A stretch of DNA of 64,000 bases from Sympetrum striolatum (Eukaryota > Arthropoda > Insecta > Odonata > Libellulidae): the NCBI GenBank assembly GCA_947579665.1, contig OX388350.1, positions 85,145,152 to 85,209,151 of the forward strand, in the 5' to 3' direction. Below are positions 15,301-27,124 of this stretch, piece after piece (the first letter of the stretch is position 1; each line of letters opens with the position of its first letter). Under the pieces are notes generated by a model. It was not told where the DNA came from and made no database searches. It saw only the letters and a program-made list of their open reading frames with translations. Position numbers and translations under genes: made by a program.

Positions 15301-18300
15301 GACATTTTAGCTCAATTTCAATTTTTTTCCTCTATTCGCCTTAATTTTCGCAATTGAATCGAGATTTGATCGAAAAAAGCAACGAAAAGTGATAATTTTA
15401 CCAAAATTGCGATTTTTTTCTCTATTTCTCTATAATTTTCGTCAAATGATTGTGATATGATCGAAAAAAACAACGAAAACGGATTATTTCACTAAAGTCT
15501 TAATTTTATTCCTCTATTTTCCCTTAATATTCGTCATTTTATTGAGTTATGAACGAAAAATGCAACAGAAACGGGTGATTTTAGCGAAAATTAAATTTTT
15601 TTCTTTTACATTTCCTTTATTTTTTTCATTTTATCCAGAAATGATCGAAAAAAGAAACGAACACGGAAAATTTCAAAGAAATTTCAATTTTTATTTTTTA
15701 TTTTCCCTAATTTTCGTCATTTTAACGAAATAAGATCGAATAAAAAATTCATGATTTCAACGAAATTTCAATTTGTTCCTATATTTGACCTTAATTTACG
15801 TCAATTTTCCAAGATATGAGCAAAAATAGAAAGGAAAAGGAACAATTTAAGTGAAATTTCGATTATTTTCCTCAATTTTGCCTACTTTTTGTTCATTTTA
15901 TAAATATAAGATCGAAAATAGCAACGAAATGGATAATTTTAGAAAAGTATTAATTTTTACTCTAGTATACGTTAATTTACGTCAATTGTCCAAGTTATGA
16001 TTGAAAAAAGCAAGGAAAACGGATAATTTAAGCGAAATTTCAATTTTTTTCCTCTACTTTGAATTAATTTTCGTCATTCTACCGAGATATGATCGAAAAA
16101 ATCGACGATAAGTGATAATTTCACCGAAATTTCGATTTTTTTCCTCTATTTCTCATTAATTCCCGTCAAATTATCGTGATATGATCGAAAAAAGAAACGG
16201 AAAATGGATAATTTTTGCATTATTTCTATTTTTTTCGTCAATTTTGCCTTTATTTTCGTCATTTTATAGAGATATAATTGGAAAAAGTAACGAAAACAGA
16301 TAATTGTAGCGAAATTTCAGTTTGTTATCTTCTATTTTACCTTAATATTTGTCATTTTATTGAGTTATGATCGAAAAATGCAACGAAAACGGAAATTTTA
16401 GCAAAATTTCAATTTTTTTCCTTTATTTTTCCTATATTTTTGTCATTTTATCAAGAAATGACCGAAAAAAGCAACGAAAACGGATTATTCCACTAAAATC
16501 TTAATTTTATTCCCCTATTTTCCTTTAATTTCCGATATTTTATCGTAATTTGCTCTAAAATAGAAACGAAAATGGATAATTTTAGCGAAATTTCTATATT
16601 TTTCCTTTATTTTCCCTTAATATTTGTCTTTTGTTCGAGATATGAACGAAAAAATTAACGACAACGAATAGCTTTAGCGAAACTTCTATTTTTTCCTCTA
16701 TGTTGCCTTTATTTGCGTCATTTTATCGAGATATTAAGGAAAAAAGTAACGAAAACAGATAATTTGAGCGAAATTTCAATTTTTTTTCTCCTAAAATGCC
16801 TTAATAACCGTCACTTTATTGAGTTATGATTGAAAAATGAAACGAAAATGGAAAATTTTAGTGAAATTTAAATTTTTTTCCTCTATTTTGCCTTAATTTT
16901 CGAAATTGAATCGAGATTTGATCGAAAAAGCTACCAAAATGATATTTTCACCGATCTTTCTATTTTTTACCTCTATTTCTCCTTAATTTTCGTCATATTA
17001 TCGAAATATGCTCGTTAATAGAAACGAAAAAGGATAATATTAGCATTATTTCCATTTTTTTCGTCTATTTTGCCTATATTTTCATAATTTTATCGAGATA
17101 TGATTGAAAAATGCAACGTAAGCGGAAAATTTTTGCGATATTTCCATTTTATTCGTCTATTTTGCCTATATTTTCGTAATTTTATCGAGATATGATGGAA
17201 AAATGCAACGTAAACGGAAAATTTTAGTGAAATTTCAATTTTTTTCCTTTATTTTTCCTTTTTTCTGTCATTTTCTCCAGAAATGACCGAAAAAAGCAAC
17301 GAAAACGGATTATTTCACTAAAATCTTACTTTTATTCTTCTATTTTGCTTTAATTTTCGTCGTTTTATCGAAATATAATCGAAAATAGAAACGAAAATGG
17401 ATAATTTTAGCGAAATTTGTATTTTTTTCATCTATTTTGCCTACATAATCGTCATTATATCGAGATATGATTGAAAAATGCAACGAAAACGGAAAATTTT
17501 TGCGATATTTCAATTTTTCTTCCTTTATTTTTTCTTTATTTTTGTCACTTTATCCAGAAATGATCGAAAAAAGCAACGGACACGGAAAATTTCAAAGAAA
17601 TTTCAATTTTTATTTTTTAATTGCACTAATTTTCGTCATTTTAACGAAATAAGATCGAATAAAAAATTCATGATTTCACCGAAATTTCAATTTGTTCCTA
17701 TATTTAGCCTTAATTTACGTCGATTTTCCAAGATATGATCAAAAACAGAAAGGAAAAGCAATAATTTAAGTGAAATTTCGATTATTTTCCTCAATTTTGC
17801 CTACTTTTTGTTCATTTTATAAATATCAGATCGAAAAAAGCAACGAAATGTATAATTTTAGAAACTTTTCAATTTTTTTACTCTAGTATGCGTTAATTTA
17901 CGTCAATTGTCCAAGTTATGATTGGAAAAAGCATGGAAAACGGATAATTTAAGCGAAATTTCGATTATTTTCCTCTATTTCTCCGTAATTTTCGTCAAAT
18001 TATCGTGATATGATCGAAAAAAGAAACGAAAATGGATAATTTTTGCATTATTTCTATTTTTTCGTCTATTTTTCCTTTATTTTCGTCATTTTATAGAGAT
18101 ATGATTGGAAAAAGTAACGAAAACAGATAATTTTAGCGAAATTTCAGTTTGTTATCCTCTATCTTACCTTAATATTCGTCATTTTATTGAGTAATGATCG
18201 AAAAATGCAACGAAAACGGAAAATTTTAGCAAAGTTTCAATTTTTTTCCTTTATTTTTCCTATATTTTTGTCATTTTATCAAGAAATGACCGAAAAAAGC

Positions 18301-18722
18301 AACGAAAACGGATTATTTCACTATAATCTTAATTTTATTCCTCTATTTTCCTTTACTTTTCGTCATTTTATCGAAATATGCTCGAAAATAGAAACGAAAA
18401 TGGATAATTTCAGAGTAATTTCTATTTTTTTCGTATATTTTGGCTTAATTTTCGTCATTTTATCGAGACATTATCTAAAAGAGTAACGAAAACAGATAAT
18501 TGTAGCGAAATTTCATTTTGCTATCCTCTATTTTGCCTTTATATTCGTCGTTTTATTCAGTTATGATTGAAAAATGCAAGGAAAAAGGAGAATTTTAGCG
18601 AGATATCAATTTTTCTTCCTTTATTTTTTCTTTATTTTTGTCATTTTATCCGGAAATGATCTAAAAAAGCAACAAACAGGGAAAATTTCAAAGAAATTTC
18701 AATTTTTATTTTTTATTTGCCT
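12330..18722 (+). repeat. Segmental duplication inside the satellite, 4,098-bp offset
   Basis: About 2.2-2.3 kb at 12400-14624 recurs at 16500-18722 with a constant offset of 4,098-4,099 bp (matching landmarks 12411/16509, 12609/16707 and 13369/17467). Parts of the same block also match 5010-6300 at an offset of about 7,304 bp (6065 against 13369). Divergence is a few percent, less than between random monomers. Confidence 0.85.
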
Positions 18723-21700
18723 TAATTTTCGCCATTTTATTGATAAATGACCAAAAAACAATGAAAACTGATAATTTTCTTGTAATTTCAATTTCTTTCC
18801 TCTATTTTAACTAAAATTTCGTCATTATTTTGAGATATGATCGAAAAAGTAACGAATACGGAAAATTTTTAGAATATTTTCAATTTTTTTCCTCTATTTT
18901 GCCTTAATTATTGCCATTTTATTGAGATTTGATCGAAAACAGCTACGAAAACGGATTATTTCACTAAAGTCTTAATTTTATTCCTCTATTTTCCCTTAAT
19001 ATTCGTCATTTTATTGAGTTATGAACGAAAAATGCAACAAAAACGGGTGATTTTAGCGAAATTTAAATTTTTTTCTTTTACATTTCCTTTATTTTTTTCA
19101 TTTTATCCAGAAATGGTCGAAAAAAGCAACGAACACGGAAAATTTCAAAGAAATTTCAATTTTTATTTTTTATTTTCCCTAATTTTCGCCATTTTAACGA
19201 AATAAGATCGAATAAAAAATTCATGATTTCAACGAAATTTCAATTTGTTCCTATATTTAGCCTTAATTTACGTCAATTTTCCAAGATATGATAAAAAATA
19301 GAAAGGAAAAGGAATAATTTAAGAGAAATTTCAATTATTTTCCTCAATTTTGCCTACTTTTTGTTCATTTTATAAATATAAGATCGAAAATAGCAACGAA
19401 ATGGATAATTTTAGAAACGTTTCAATTTTTTTACTCTAGTATGCGTTAATTTACGTCAATTGTCCAAGTTATGATTGAAAAAAGCAAGGATAACGGATAA
19501 TTAAGCGAAATTTTAATTTTTTTCCTCTACCTTGAGTTAATTTTCGTTATTCTATCGAGATATGATCGAAAAAAACAACGAAAACGGATTATATTACCGA
19601 AATTCCAATTTTTTTCGTCTGTTTGGCCTTAATTTTCGCCATTTTATTGATAAATGACCAAAAAACAATGAAAACTGATAATTTTCGTGTAATTTCAATT
19701 TCAATCAAAATTTCAAGCAACGAAAACGGATTATTTCACTAAAGTCTTAATTTTATTCCTCTATTTTCCCTTAATATTCGTCATTTTATTGAGTTATGAA
19801 CGAAAAATGCAACAAAAACGGGTGATTTTAGCGAAATTTAATTTTTTTTCTGTTACATTTCCTTTATTTTTTTCATTTTATCCAGACATAATCGAAAAAA
19901 ACAACGAAAACGGATAAATTCTACGAAATTTCAGATTTTTCCTCTTTTATGCCTTACTTTCTTCATTTATCGATATAGGATCGAAAATAGCTTACTTAGA
20001 AATGAATAATTCTAGTGAAATTTCAATGTTTCTCCTCTATTTTGCCTAAATTTACGTCATTTCATCGATATATTATCGAAAAAATTAACGAAAACAGATA
20101 ATTTTAGCGAAATTTCAATTTTTCCCCTATTTTGCCTTAATATTCGTCACTTTATTGAGTAATGAACGAAAAATGCAATGAAAACGGAATATTTTAGGGA
20201 AATTTCAATATTTTTCCTCTATTTTGCCTTAATTTTCGCAATTGAATCGAGATTTGATCAAAAAAACCGACGAAAAGTGATAATTTTATCAAACTTTCGA
20301 TTTTTGCCTCTATTTTGCTTTTATTTTCCTCAAATTATCGTGATATGGTCGAAAAAAGCAACAAAAACGGATTATTTCACCAAAATCTTAATTTTATTTC
20401 TCTATTTTCCTTTAATTTTCGTCATTTTATCGATATATGATCGAAAATAGCAACGAAAAGGATAATTTTAGCAAAATTTCAATGTTTCTCCTCTATTTTG
20501 CGTAAATTTACGTCAATTTTTTCAAGAAATGATCGAAATAGGCAAGGAAAACGGATAATTTTAGCGAAATATTAATTTTTTTCCTCTATTTTGCCTTAAT
20601 TTTTATCAAATGATCGTGATATGATCGAAAAAAGGAACGAAAACGGATTATTTCACTAAAATCTTAATTTTATTCCTCTATCTTCATTGAATTTTCGTCA
20701 TTTTATCGAAATTTGCTCGTAAATAGAAACGAAAACGGATGATTTTAGCGAAATTTCAATTTTTTTCCTTTATTTTGCCTTAATTTTCGTCATTCGTTCG
20801 ATATATGAACGAAAAAATTAACGAAACGGATAGCTTTAGCGAAACTTCTATTTTTTCCTCTATGTTGCCTTTATTTGCGTCATTTTATCGAGATATTATC
20901 GAAAAAAGTAACGAAAACAGATAATTTGAGCGAAATTTCAATTTGTTTTCCTCTAAAATGCCTTAATATCCGTCACTTTATTGAGTTATGATTGAAAAAT
21001 GAAACGAAAATGGAAAATTTTAGTGAAATTTAAATTTTTGTCCTCTATTTTGCCTTAATTTTCGAAATTGAATCGAGATTTGATCGAAAAAAGCGACCAA
21101 AATGATATTTTCACCGATCTTTCTATTTTTTACCTCTATTTCTCCTTAATTTTCGTCTAATCATCGTGATATGATCGAAAAAAGCAACGAAAACGGATTA
21201 TTTCACTAAAATCCTAATTTTTCCTCTATTTTCCTTTAATTTTCGTCATTTTATTGAGTTATGATCGAAAAATGCAACGAAAACTTATTTTTGCGAAATT
21301 TCAATTTTTTAGCAACGAAAACGGATTATTTCACTAAAATCTTTATTTTATTCCTCTATTTTCCTTTAATTTTCGTCATTTTATCGAAATATGCTCGAAA
21401 ATGGAAACGAAAATGGATTATTTTAGCGAAATTTCTATTTTTTTCGTCTATTTTGCCTTTATTTTCGTCATTTTATCTAGATATGATTGAAAAAAGTTAC
21501 GCAAACAGATAATTTTAGCGAAATTTCAATTTGTTTTCCTCTATTTTGCCTTTATAATCGTCATTTTATTGAGTTATGATCGAAAAATGCAACGAAAACG
21601 GAAAATTTTAGCGAAATTTCAATTTTTCTTCCTTTATTTTTCCTTTATTTTTGTCATTTTATCTAGACATGATCGAAAAAAGCAACGAACACAGAAAATT

Positions 21701-21989
21701 TCAAAGAAATTTCAATTTTTATTTTTTATTTGTCCTAACATTCGTCATTTTATCGAGATATGATCGAATAAAAAAACGATAACGCATGACTTCACCGAAA
21801 TTTCAATTTGTTCCTATATTTAGCCTTAATTTACGTCAATTTTTCCAAGATATGATCAAAAAAAGCAAGGAAAACGAATAAAATTAAGCAAAATTTCGAT
21901 TTTTTTCCTCAATTTTGTCTATTTTTTCTTCATTATATAAATATAAGATCGAAAATAGCAACGAAATAAAAAAAATTTGCTAAATATCC

Positions 21990-24900
21990 TAAATGACATC
22001 AGCGCTATATAATGTGAGTGTTCACCTCACTGTTATCGCAGGCGATCTCAACCTTCCAACCATAAGTTGGGAAGATAACGTGGAGGGAGGAGGTAATACT
22101 CAAGAATTCGAAAATACCATTATCCGCGAGTGGGGTCTAGCTCAGGTAGTTGAGGTCCCTACAAAAGCATTGGACACAATCACAGAGGTGGTATTGCGAT
22201 CTCCCTCTAGCGCCCAAAAGTGAAGCCAAAAAAAGGGCAGATTGCGCATCTAGCCATGCTGGGTTGAACTTTTCGTATCTCCCTATACCAATACATTGTT
22301 TTTTCGTGATTTTGCGGCTTTGATACAGAGTTATCAAGGTTTGATCGAGTAAGTCGAACGTTTTGGAACACAAAATTTAGTTTGAGCAATACTTAACACG
22401 AAGCAATTTTGTTATTTTCGCGTTTCTAAAGGGTTTATAGGTAAATAAGCAGGGGCTTGTTTCTGCCTGCAACATTGTCAATTGCTGTGCATCAGAACAG
22501 CTGCCCCCACAAAACGTTCCGAACTAGAATCTATGCATCTTCCTTAATTTTAATTATTTCGTTCTTTATCTGAACTCTATGAAGCAGAACGAACATTAGT
22601 ATTAATCCACGGCGTTTTAATGAACATTTCATTGTGCTCTCGGCTGCACCTGCAGGTCTTGCATGTTATAAAAGTTCTCGTATTCATTATTTTGATAACG
22701 TTTACTGTATTGAGCCCCAATTATGAATTAGAACAAACATTTGCACAAGCGGAAAATCTCTAATTACCCTGATGAGCTATTATAATGCATTATAGAGTAG
22801 CTTTATTTCATTGCGGTGAACGACTGTTAAGGAATTTTATGCCGTACTTTGTATTGATCAATTCAAAACTAAGACGAATTAATGCATTATAATATACATA
22901 AATTAACATTATTATCATCAACGAGGTTTTAATAGAGTTTGCGGGAGGTTGGCATGTGATTCGTTTTCTATATCGCTCTAGCAGACGACACCGGCATCCG
23001 AGAAGTTTACATTGCAGGCATGTTTTATTTTCCATAATAAAAGGAATCAAGAGGACATAGATAAAAAAATCGAACATGATGGTTAAGTAAAAGGTTCATT
23101 TAAACTACCTGAGTCCATGTTATAGCATAGACAAGCTCCTGAGTCCCGTATGAGAGTAAAGTAAAATCCCAAAAATACATGTAGTTATGGGGGAGCCGAA
23201 GAAAAGTGCACTCCAGTGCTCTGCGGGTTGCATTATTTTTGGCTCCACTTTTCTGACGATAGACTCCCCCTGTGGACACAATAGATGCATTTCTCTTAAA
23301 TCCCTTAGACTCGGCATGCACAAACACCGCCACAGTGGCTGTGGTGCCACGGGACTCGGCCCGTGGCAACCTATCTCCCCTACCACTACCTCAACCCCTG
23401 CGAGTTGATTCCCTCACTCGCTACCACGACCTTGGTTCGATGCGACGCTTATGCGGGAGTGAGGGAGAAAACCTTCTCTTTCGCGGTAGACTAGGCTTTT
23501 GCAGTCATTCAGTCTTTTCTAGTAGAATAGCACCATGACAAAAAGGGTTTCGGCCTCGGAAGGAGGCGGAAGTAACCCTTCCTGGGAGCTTTGTAAATAT
23601 TGTCAAACTACTGCCATAGACTCACTAATTAGCACACGCACTGTTCCCGGAATAAATGACCAAGTGGCAGTAGAACTTGTTTTCAATTGGGGAAGCCCAA
23701 ACCGACTCGTCTCAAAAAAGTTGTATATCTTTCAGTAAGGTAAAGCGGATAATACCGGCTTCCACCAATACCTACGTCGGAACTATTCGGAAAGTACGAG
23801 TGCAGGAGGTTCCATTGAAGAAATGTGGCAGAGTTTTAAGGATGTGCTATTCAGGGGTATAAATAAATACGCTCCTAAGAAGAGTTTAAAAAATAACCTC
23901 GACCTCGAATATTAAAGTTGGGAAACTCAACACTGAACTTAACACTGGGAAAGTTAGGTTGCTCAAAGGAAAGATAGCGACTTAACTTCCTTGGAAAGAT
24001 ACAAAGAATTAGTTAAAGAACTGGAAAAGGAAAAAGTACGTGCGGAGGAGGTGTATGTCACAAATACTCTCCACTCAGGAAATCCTAACGAATTCTACAA
24101 GTACTTGCGCAGGCGCAAAGGAGACAGAAATCATGATTAAATAATTAATTCCGCAGATGGAGATAATCTAACGCGGGACGAGGACATAGCGGAAGAATTC
24201 AATTGTTGGTTCTCACAAGTCTTTAGTAAGGGCCCTCAGGGAGCAGACGAGTCATTTAAAGAAATCAACGTTTCTTTTGGAGAACTTTGCCCAAATTATT
24301 TACAAATTTCAGATTCAACTATTTTACAAAAGGTTCAGAAACTAAAAGATAGGAAATCTAAGGGTCCGGACGAAATCCCCAGTGAAGAATTAAAATTGGG
24401 TATTAGCGCTAGTTTTCCTTATTTAAGAACGTTATTCATTGTCTCTCTAAACAATAAATCTATCCCCGACGATTGAACAAATGCGATTTTAATCCCTATT
24501 CATAAAAGCGGTTCTAAAACATCTTTAGATGACTGCAGACCGATAAGCCTAACGTCACAAATTTGCAAACTTACGAAGAAAATTATAACAGACCACATTC
24601 GTGTATTTCGGAAAGAAAATGACTGGCTGTGCAAGAGGCAGAACGGATTTAGATCGGGATTCTCATGCGAAACACAACTCCTGAGCCTCGTTCAAGATAT
24701 TGCAGAAACTATGGACCACAGAGATGAAATCGATGCAGTCGTCATCGATCTAGTAAAGACATTCGATAAGGTACCCCACGAACTACTATTAGAAAAGATA
24801 CGTAGGTAAGTTAAATATTGACCACCGGGTTACATATTGGATTAAACGTTTTTAGAAAACAGGAAACAAAGTTAGATGGAGATGTTACTTCCGATATTCC

Positions 24901-25600
24901 GCAAGGTAGCGTTCTCAGACCACTGCTGTTCCTTATTTATGTGAATAACCACCTAACGAATATAAAATTCGAAATCAGACCACTTGCCGACGGTTGCATA
25001 CTCTACAGACGCATAACGAAAGTTTCCGATAAAGTTCTTCCGCAAAATGACCTAAACCAGCTAACCGAGTGGACTAAATTAAACGGGATGGAAATTAAAG
25101 TTGGAAAATGTAAACAAATTAAGTTCTCCAGAAAAAAGTCTCAAGCACTGTATTCACTAAATGATGAAATCGTTCAAGTCGCATCTGATTGCAAATATTT
25201 AGGTATCAAGCTGACCGAAAATCGTAAATGAGGAGGGCACGTAGAGGATGTTGTTGCGAAGGGTTACATGAATCTCCATTTCGTAATGAGAAACCTAAAG
25301 CGGTGTGGGCAGGGTGTCAAGGAAAGAGCGTATCCCTCGTTTGGCCGTTCATAGAATATGCAACGAGTGTTTGGGATCCCCACGAAACGGGACCTATTAA
25401 GAAACTCGAAGGCGTGCAAATACAGGCTGCTAGGTACGCAGTCGGCAAACACGGGAAAAGTGTAACTGAGATGCTAAACCATTTGAAGTGGGAATCACTA
25501 GAGTCGAGAAGACGTTTAGATTAGCTGGTAATCATTAAACTTAGAAGAGGGCTGGAATGAACTACGTGGCAGATTTGAAATTCCAAATTATGTAGGACGC
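21990..25600 (+). mobile_element. Degenerate CR1-like non-LTR retrotransposon, 5'-truncated
   Basis: Conceptual translation gives the second half of an apurinic-type endonuclease (AGDLNLPTISW at about 22035-22075, then a VEVPT motif near 22155). This is interrupted by the segment 22205-23600 and resumes with VPGINDQVAVEL near 23645-23685. A linker then leads into a reverse transcriptase: KSKGPDEIP near 24360, CRPISLT near 24535, NGFRSGFSCETQLL near 24640, DAVVIDLVKTFDKVPHE near 24735. Further on come IPQGSVLRPLLFLIYVNN near 24895, a C-terminal YLGIKL near 25198 and WPFIEYATSVWDP near 25345. Several frameshifts and stops (near 23735, 24140, 24475, 24810 and 25230) inactivate it, and the catalytic FADD box reads LADG. 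The 5' end is lost at the satellite edge. The CR1/L2-like assignment rests on motif style; the exact clade is uncertain. Confidence 0.88.
22205..23600. mobile_element. Unclassified 1.4-kb insert splitting the retrotransposon endonuclease
   Basis: The endonuclease reading stops after VVLRSP near 22200 and resumes about 1.4 kb later with SLISTRTVPGI near 23615, so a foreign segment sits between. It is partly AT-rich and partly (23190-23560) clearly GC-richer than its surroundings. Related inverted sequences lie near its left end (aaaagtgaagccaaaaa at about 22214) and internally (tttttggctccactttt at about 23236), which could be remnants of terminal repeats. I find no convincing protein and no clear target-site duplication, so the element type is unknown. 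Confidence 0.55.
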
Positions 25601-26749
25601 GGCAATCATAGTTTTAAAATTTAGGAACATGAGCAGGAAACAGACGTAGCAAAATACTTTTTCACTAATGGGGGCAGGGCCGTGTGCAGGCTCGTGGGAG
25701 GGGTTTTGTTCGTGAAACTCGATTTCTGATTAGCGCGAAAGTGTGACTCACCGAGATGAAAGAAGGAGTCCTGACAGACGTTAACATGAAAGTTGAAAGA
25801 GGCACTTAATTTTGGAAGAAAAAGTTTACTAAATGAAACACAAAATAATTTCATTTTATCCTATCTTCAATTCATCATTCGTGGAACTTTTTGTATGAAG
25901 GATCCTCATGGGGGGGTTCGAACCCCCAACCCCCCCCCCCCACGTGCGCACGAGCCTGAAGGGGGGTATTAGGGAATGGGACCCTTTACCTTGTGAAATT
26001 CTCATGACATTGCCTAAAAATGTGAAAATTTTCAAAAATTAACTTAAATTAAACTGTATGTAATTTACTATAGTTTAGTTCATATCCTCTGTATTATTAT
26101 CTCGAGCTGTATTTGTTATATTCAATTACTCTATTCATACGTATGTGACCATGTGGATACTTACCATGTAATGTATTATTTTAGTTAAATGATAGATCAT
26201 ATACATATTTTATGTATGATAGATTTTATAGGTATCCCATGTATTACCATGAGCTTCATATTTTTTAGGAATCAAATATTCTCATTCAAAATATTATTGA
26301 TGTGCCATGTCTCCTCTATGAAAGTTATTTAAACATTTCAACAAAAGTTTCTAAGTCCAGGCAGCAGATTCTAAAGAACTCAATTTCTTACAGATGCTAC
26401 TATCCATATTTCACAATGCAGAGTTTATGATTCTTTTGTGATAAATAGTAATTATCTTAGTATATTCTTGCAAATGTTTGCAATATTGTTCACAATTTTT
26501 GAGTCCATTGACTTTTAAATCTCATTGAAAACCTTCAAATTGTAACACACAGCATTGTATTTTTACATAATATACTTACCAAGAATGCTAGCTGCCATTT
26601 TCTGGTATTTTAAATTCTACTTTAAAGTTTTCCTTTCTCGGATATTTGTTTACTATGCATAACCACACAGAGTTATGAAGAAGATTTGTGAAGCCATATT
26701 ACAACAAGCAGCAAAAATAAAAACATTTGAAAGGTAAATAATAAACATT
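25601..26749. other. Intergenic, no gene seen; C-run and GC palindrome
   Basis: This stretch is AT-rich intergenic sequence except for 25908-25945. There a palindrome (gggggttcgaaccccc) is followed by a run of about 12 C. The palindrome resembles a tRNA T-arm or B-box (ggttcgaa) but no acceptor, D or anticodon arm is recognisable around it. Nothing else is supported here. Confidence 0.5.
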
Positions 26750-27110
26750 TTGACTAGGTCAAACTTGGTAGCTTACTCTACCATTTATTTCATCCAACAT
26801 CTTCTGCCTTTCCCCCTTATTCTATCCCAAATTACTTTCTCTAGCAATCCTTGTTCTCACAATCCACTCATTTCTTTTACTTACTTGATCCTACTTTTTC
26901 TATTCTATGCCACACCCACCTCTCCTGAGCCGTTTAACATTTGACTTCCTCTTTTCCTAAGGTCAGCATTGTGCACGCATACAACAAAACACTGAACACC
27001 GAGGAGTTTACTAATCTTTTCCTGTTTCCTTCATCAAGACCACCTCTATGTATCAGTTTCCTACATTTCATGAAGGCTTCCTTGGCCAAAGCTATTCTTT
27101 TTCAAAACTC
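26750..27110 (-). mobile_element. RTE-type retrotransposon remnant (3' part)
   Basis: Reverse-strand translation, across several frameshifts, gives pieces such as WDRIRGKGRR and DEINGRVSYQ around 26760-26860. They resemble the arginine-rich C-terminal region of RTE-type reverse transcriptases (the part after the palm, with a GKRGRGR-like tract). The remnant is badly broken and carries no usable frame. It may be the 3' part of the RTE whose endonuclease lies at 27930-30000, with the Penelope-like piece inserted between, but the intervening reverse transcriptase is missing. Confidence 0.5.
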
Positions 27111-27124
27111 ATCTTAGCATCAGG

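Larger units (their letters stand above)
1..21967 (+). repeat. Tandem satellite array, monomer about 92 bp
   Basis: The whole left third is a head-to-tail array of AT-rich monomers of about 92 bp. Each has an A-rich half (core tatgatcgaaaaaagcaacg, then aaaacggataattt) and a T-rich half (gcgaaatttcaatttttttc, then ctctattttgccttaatttt, then cgtcattttatcgaga). All copies point the same way. The array runs off the left edge and stops abruptly near 21967. Monomers vary by substitutions and small indels, and truncated ones occur (for example near 19700-19735 and 21300-21315). Short open frames of 60-128 codons in it are by-products of few stops in the T-rich strand: their peptides repeat every 30-31 residues and shift frame between monomers. 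I see no gene in it. A pericentromeric or heterochromatic role is possible but not shown by the sequence. Confidence 0.97.

Noticed and set aside
875..21763. Dozens of 60-128-codon open frames in the satellite
   Set aside because: Peptides repeat every 30-31 residues, drift between frames with the 92-bp period, and have no start context or splice support; they follow from composition.
1..21967. CRISPR-like array
   Set aside because: There are no constant repeats separated by unique spacers; the whole unit is repetitive and the genome is eukaryotic.
25905..25946. tRNA gene at the ggttcgaa motif
   Set aside because: Only a T-arm-like palindrome is present; no acceptor, D or anticodon arm can be formed.
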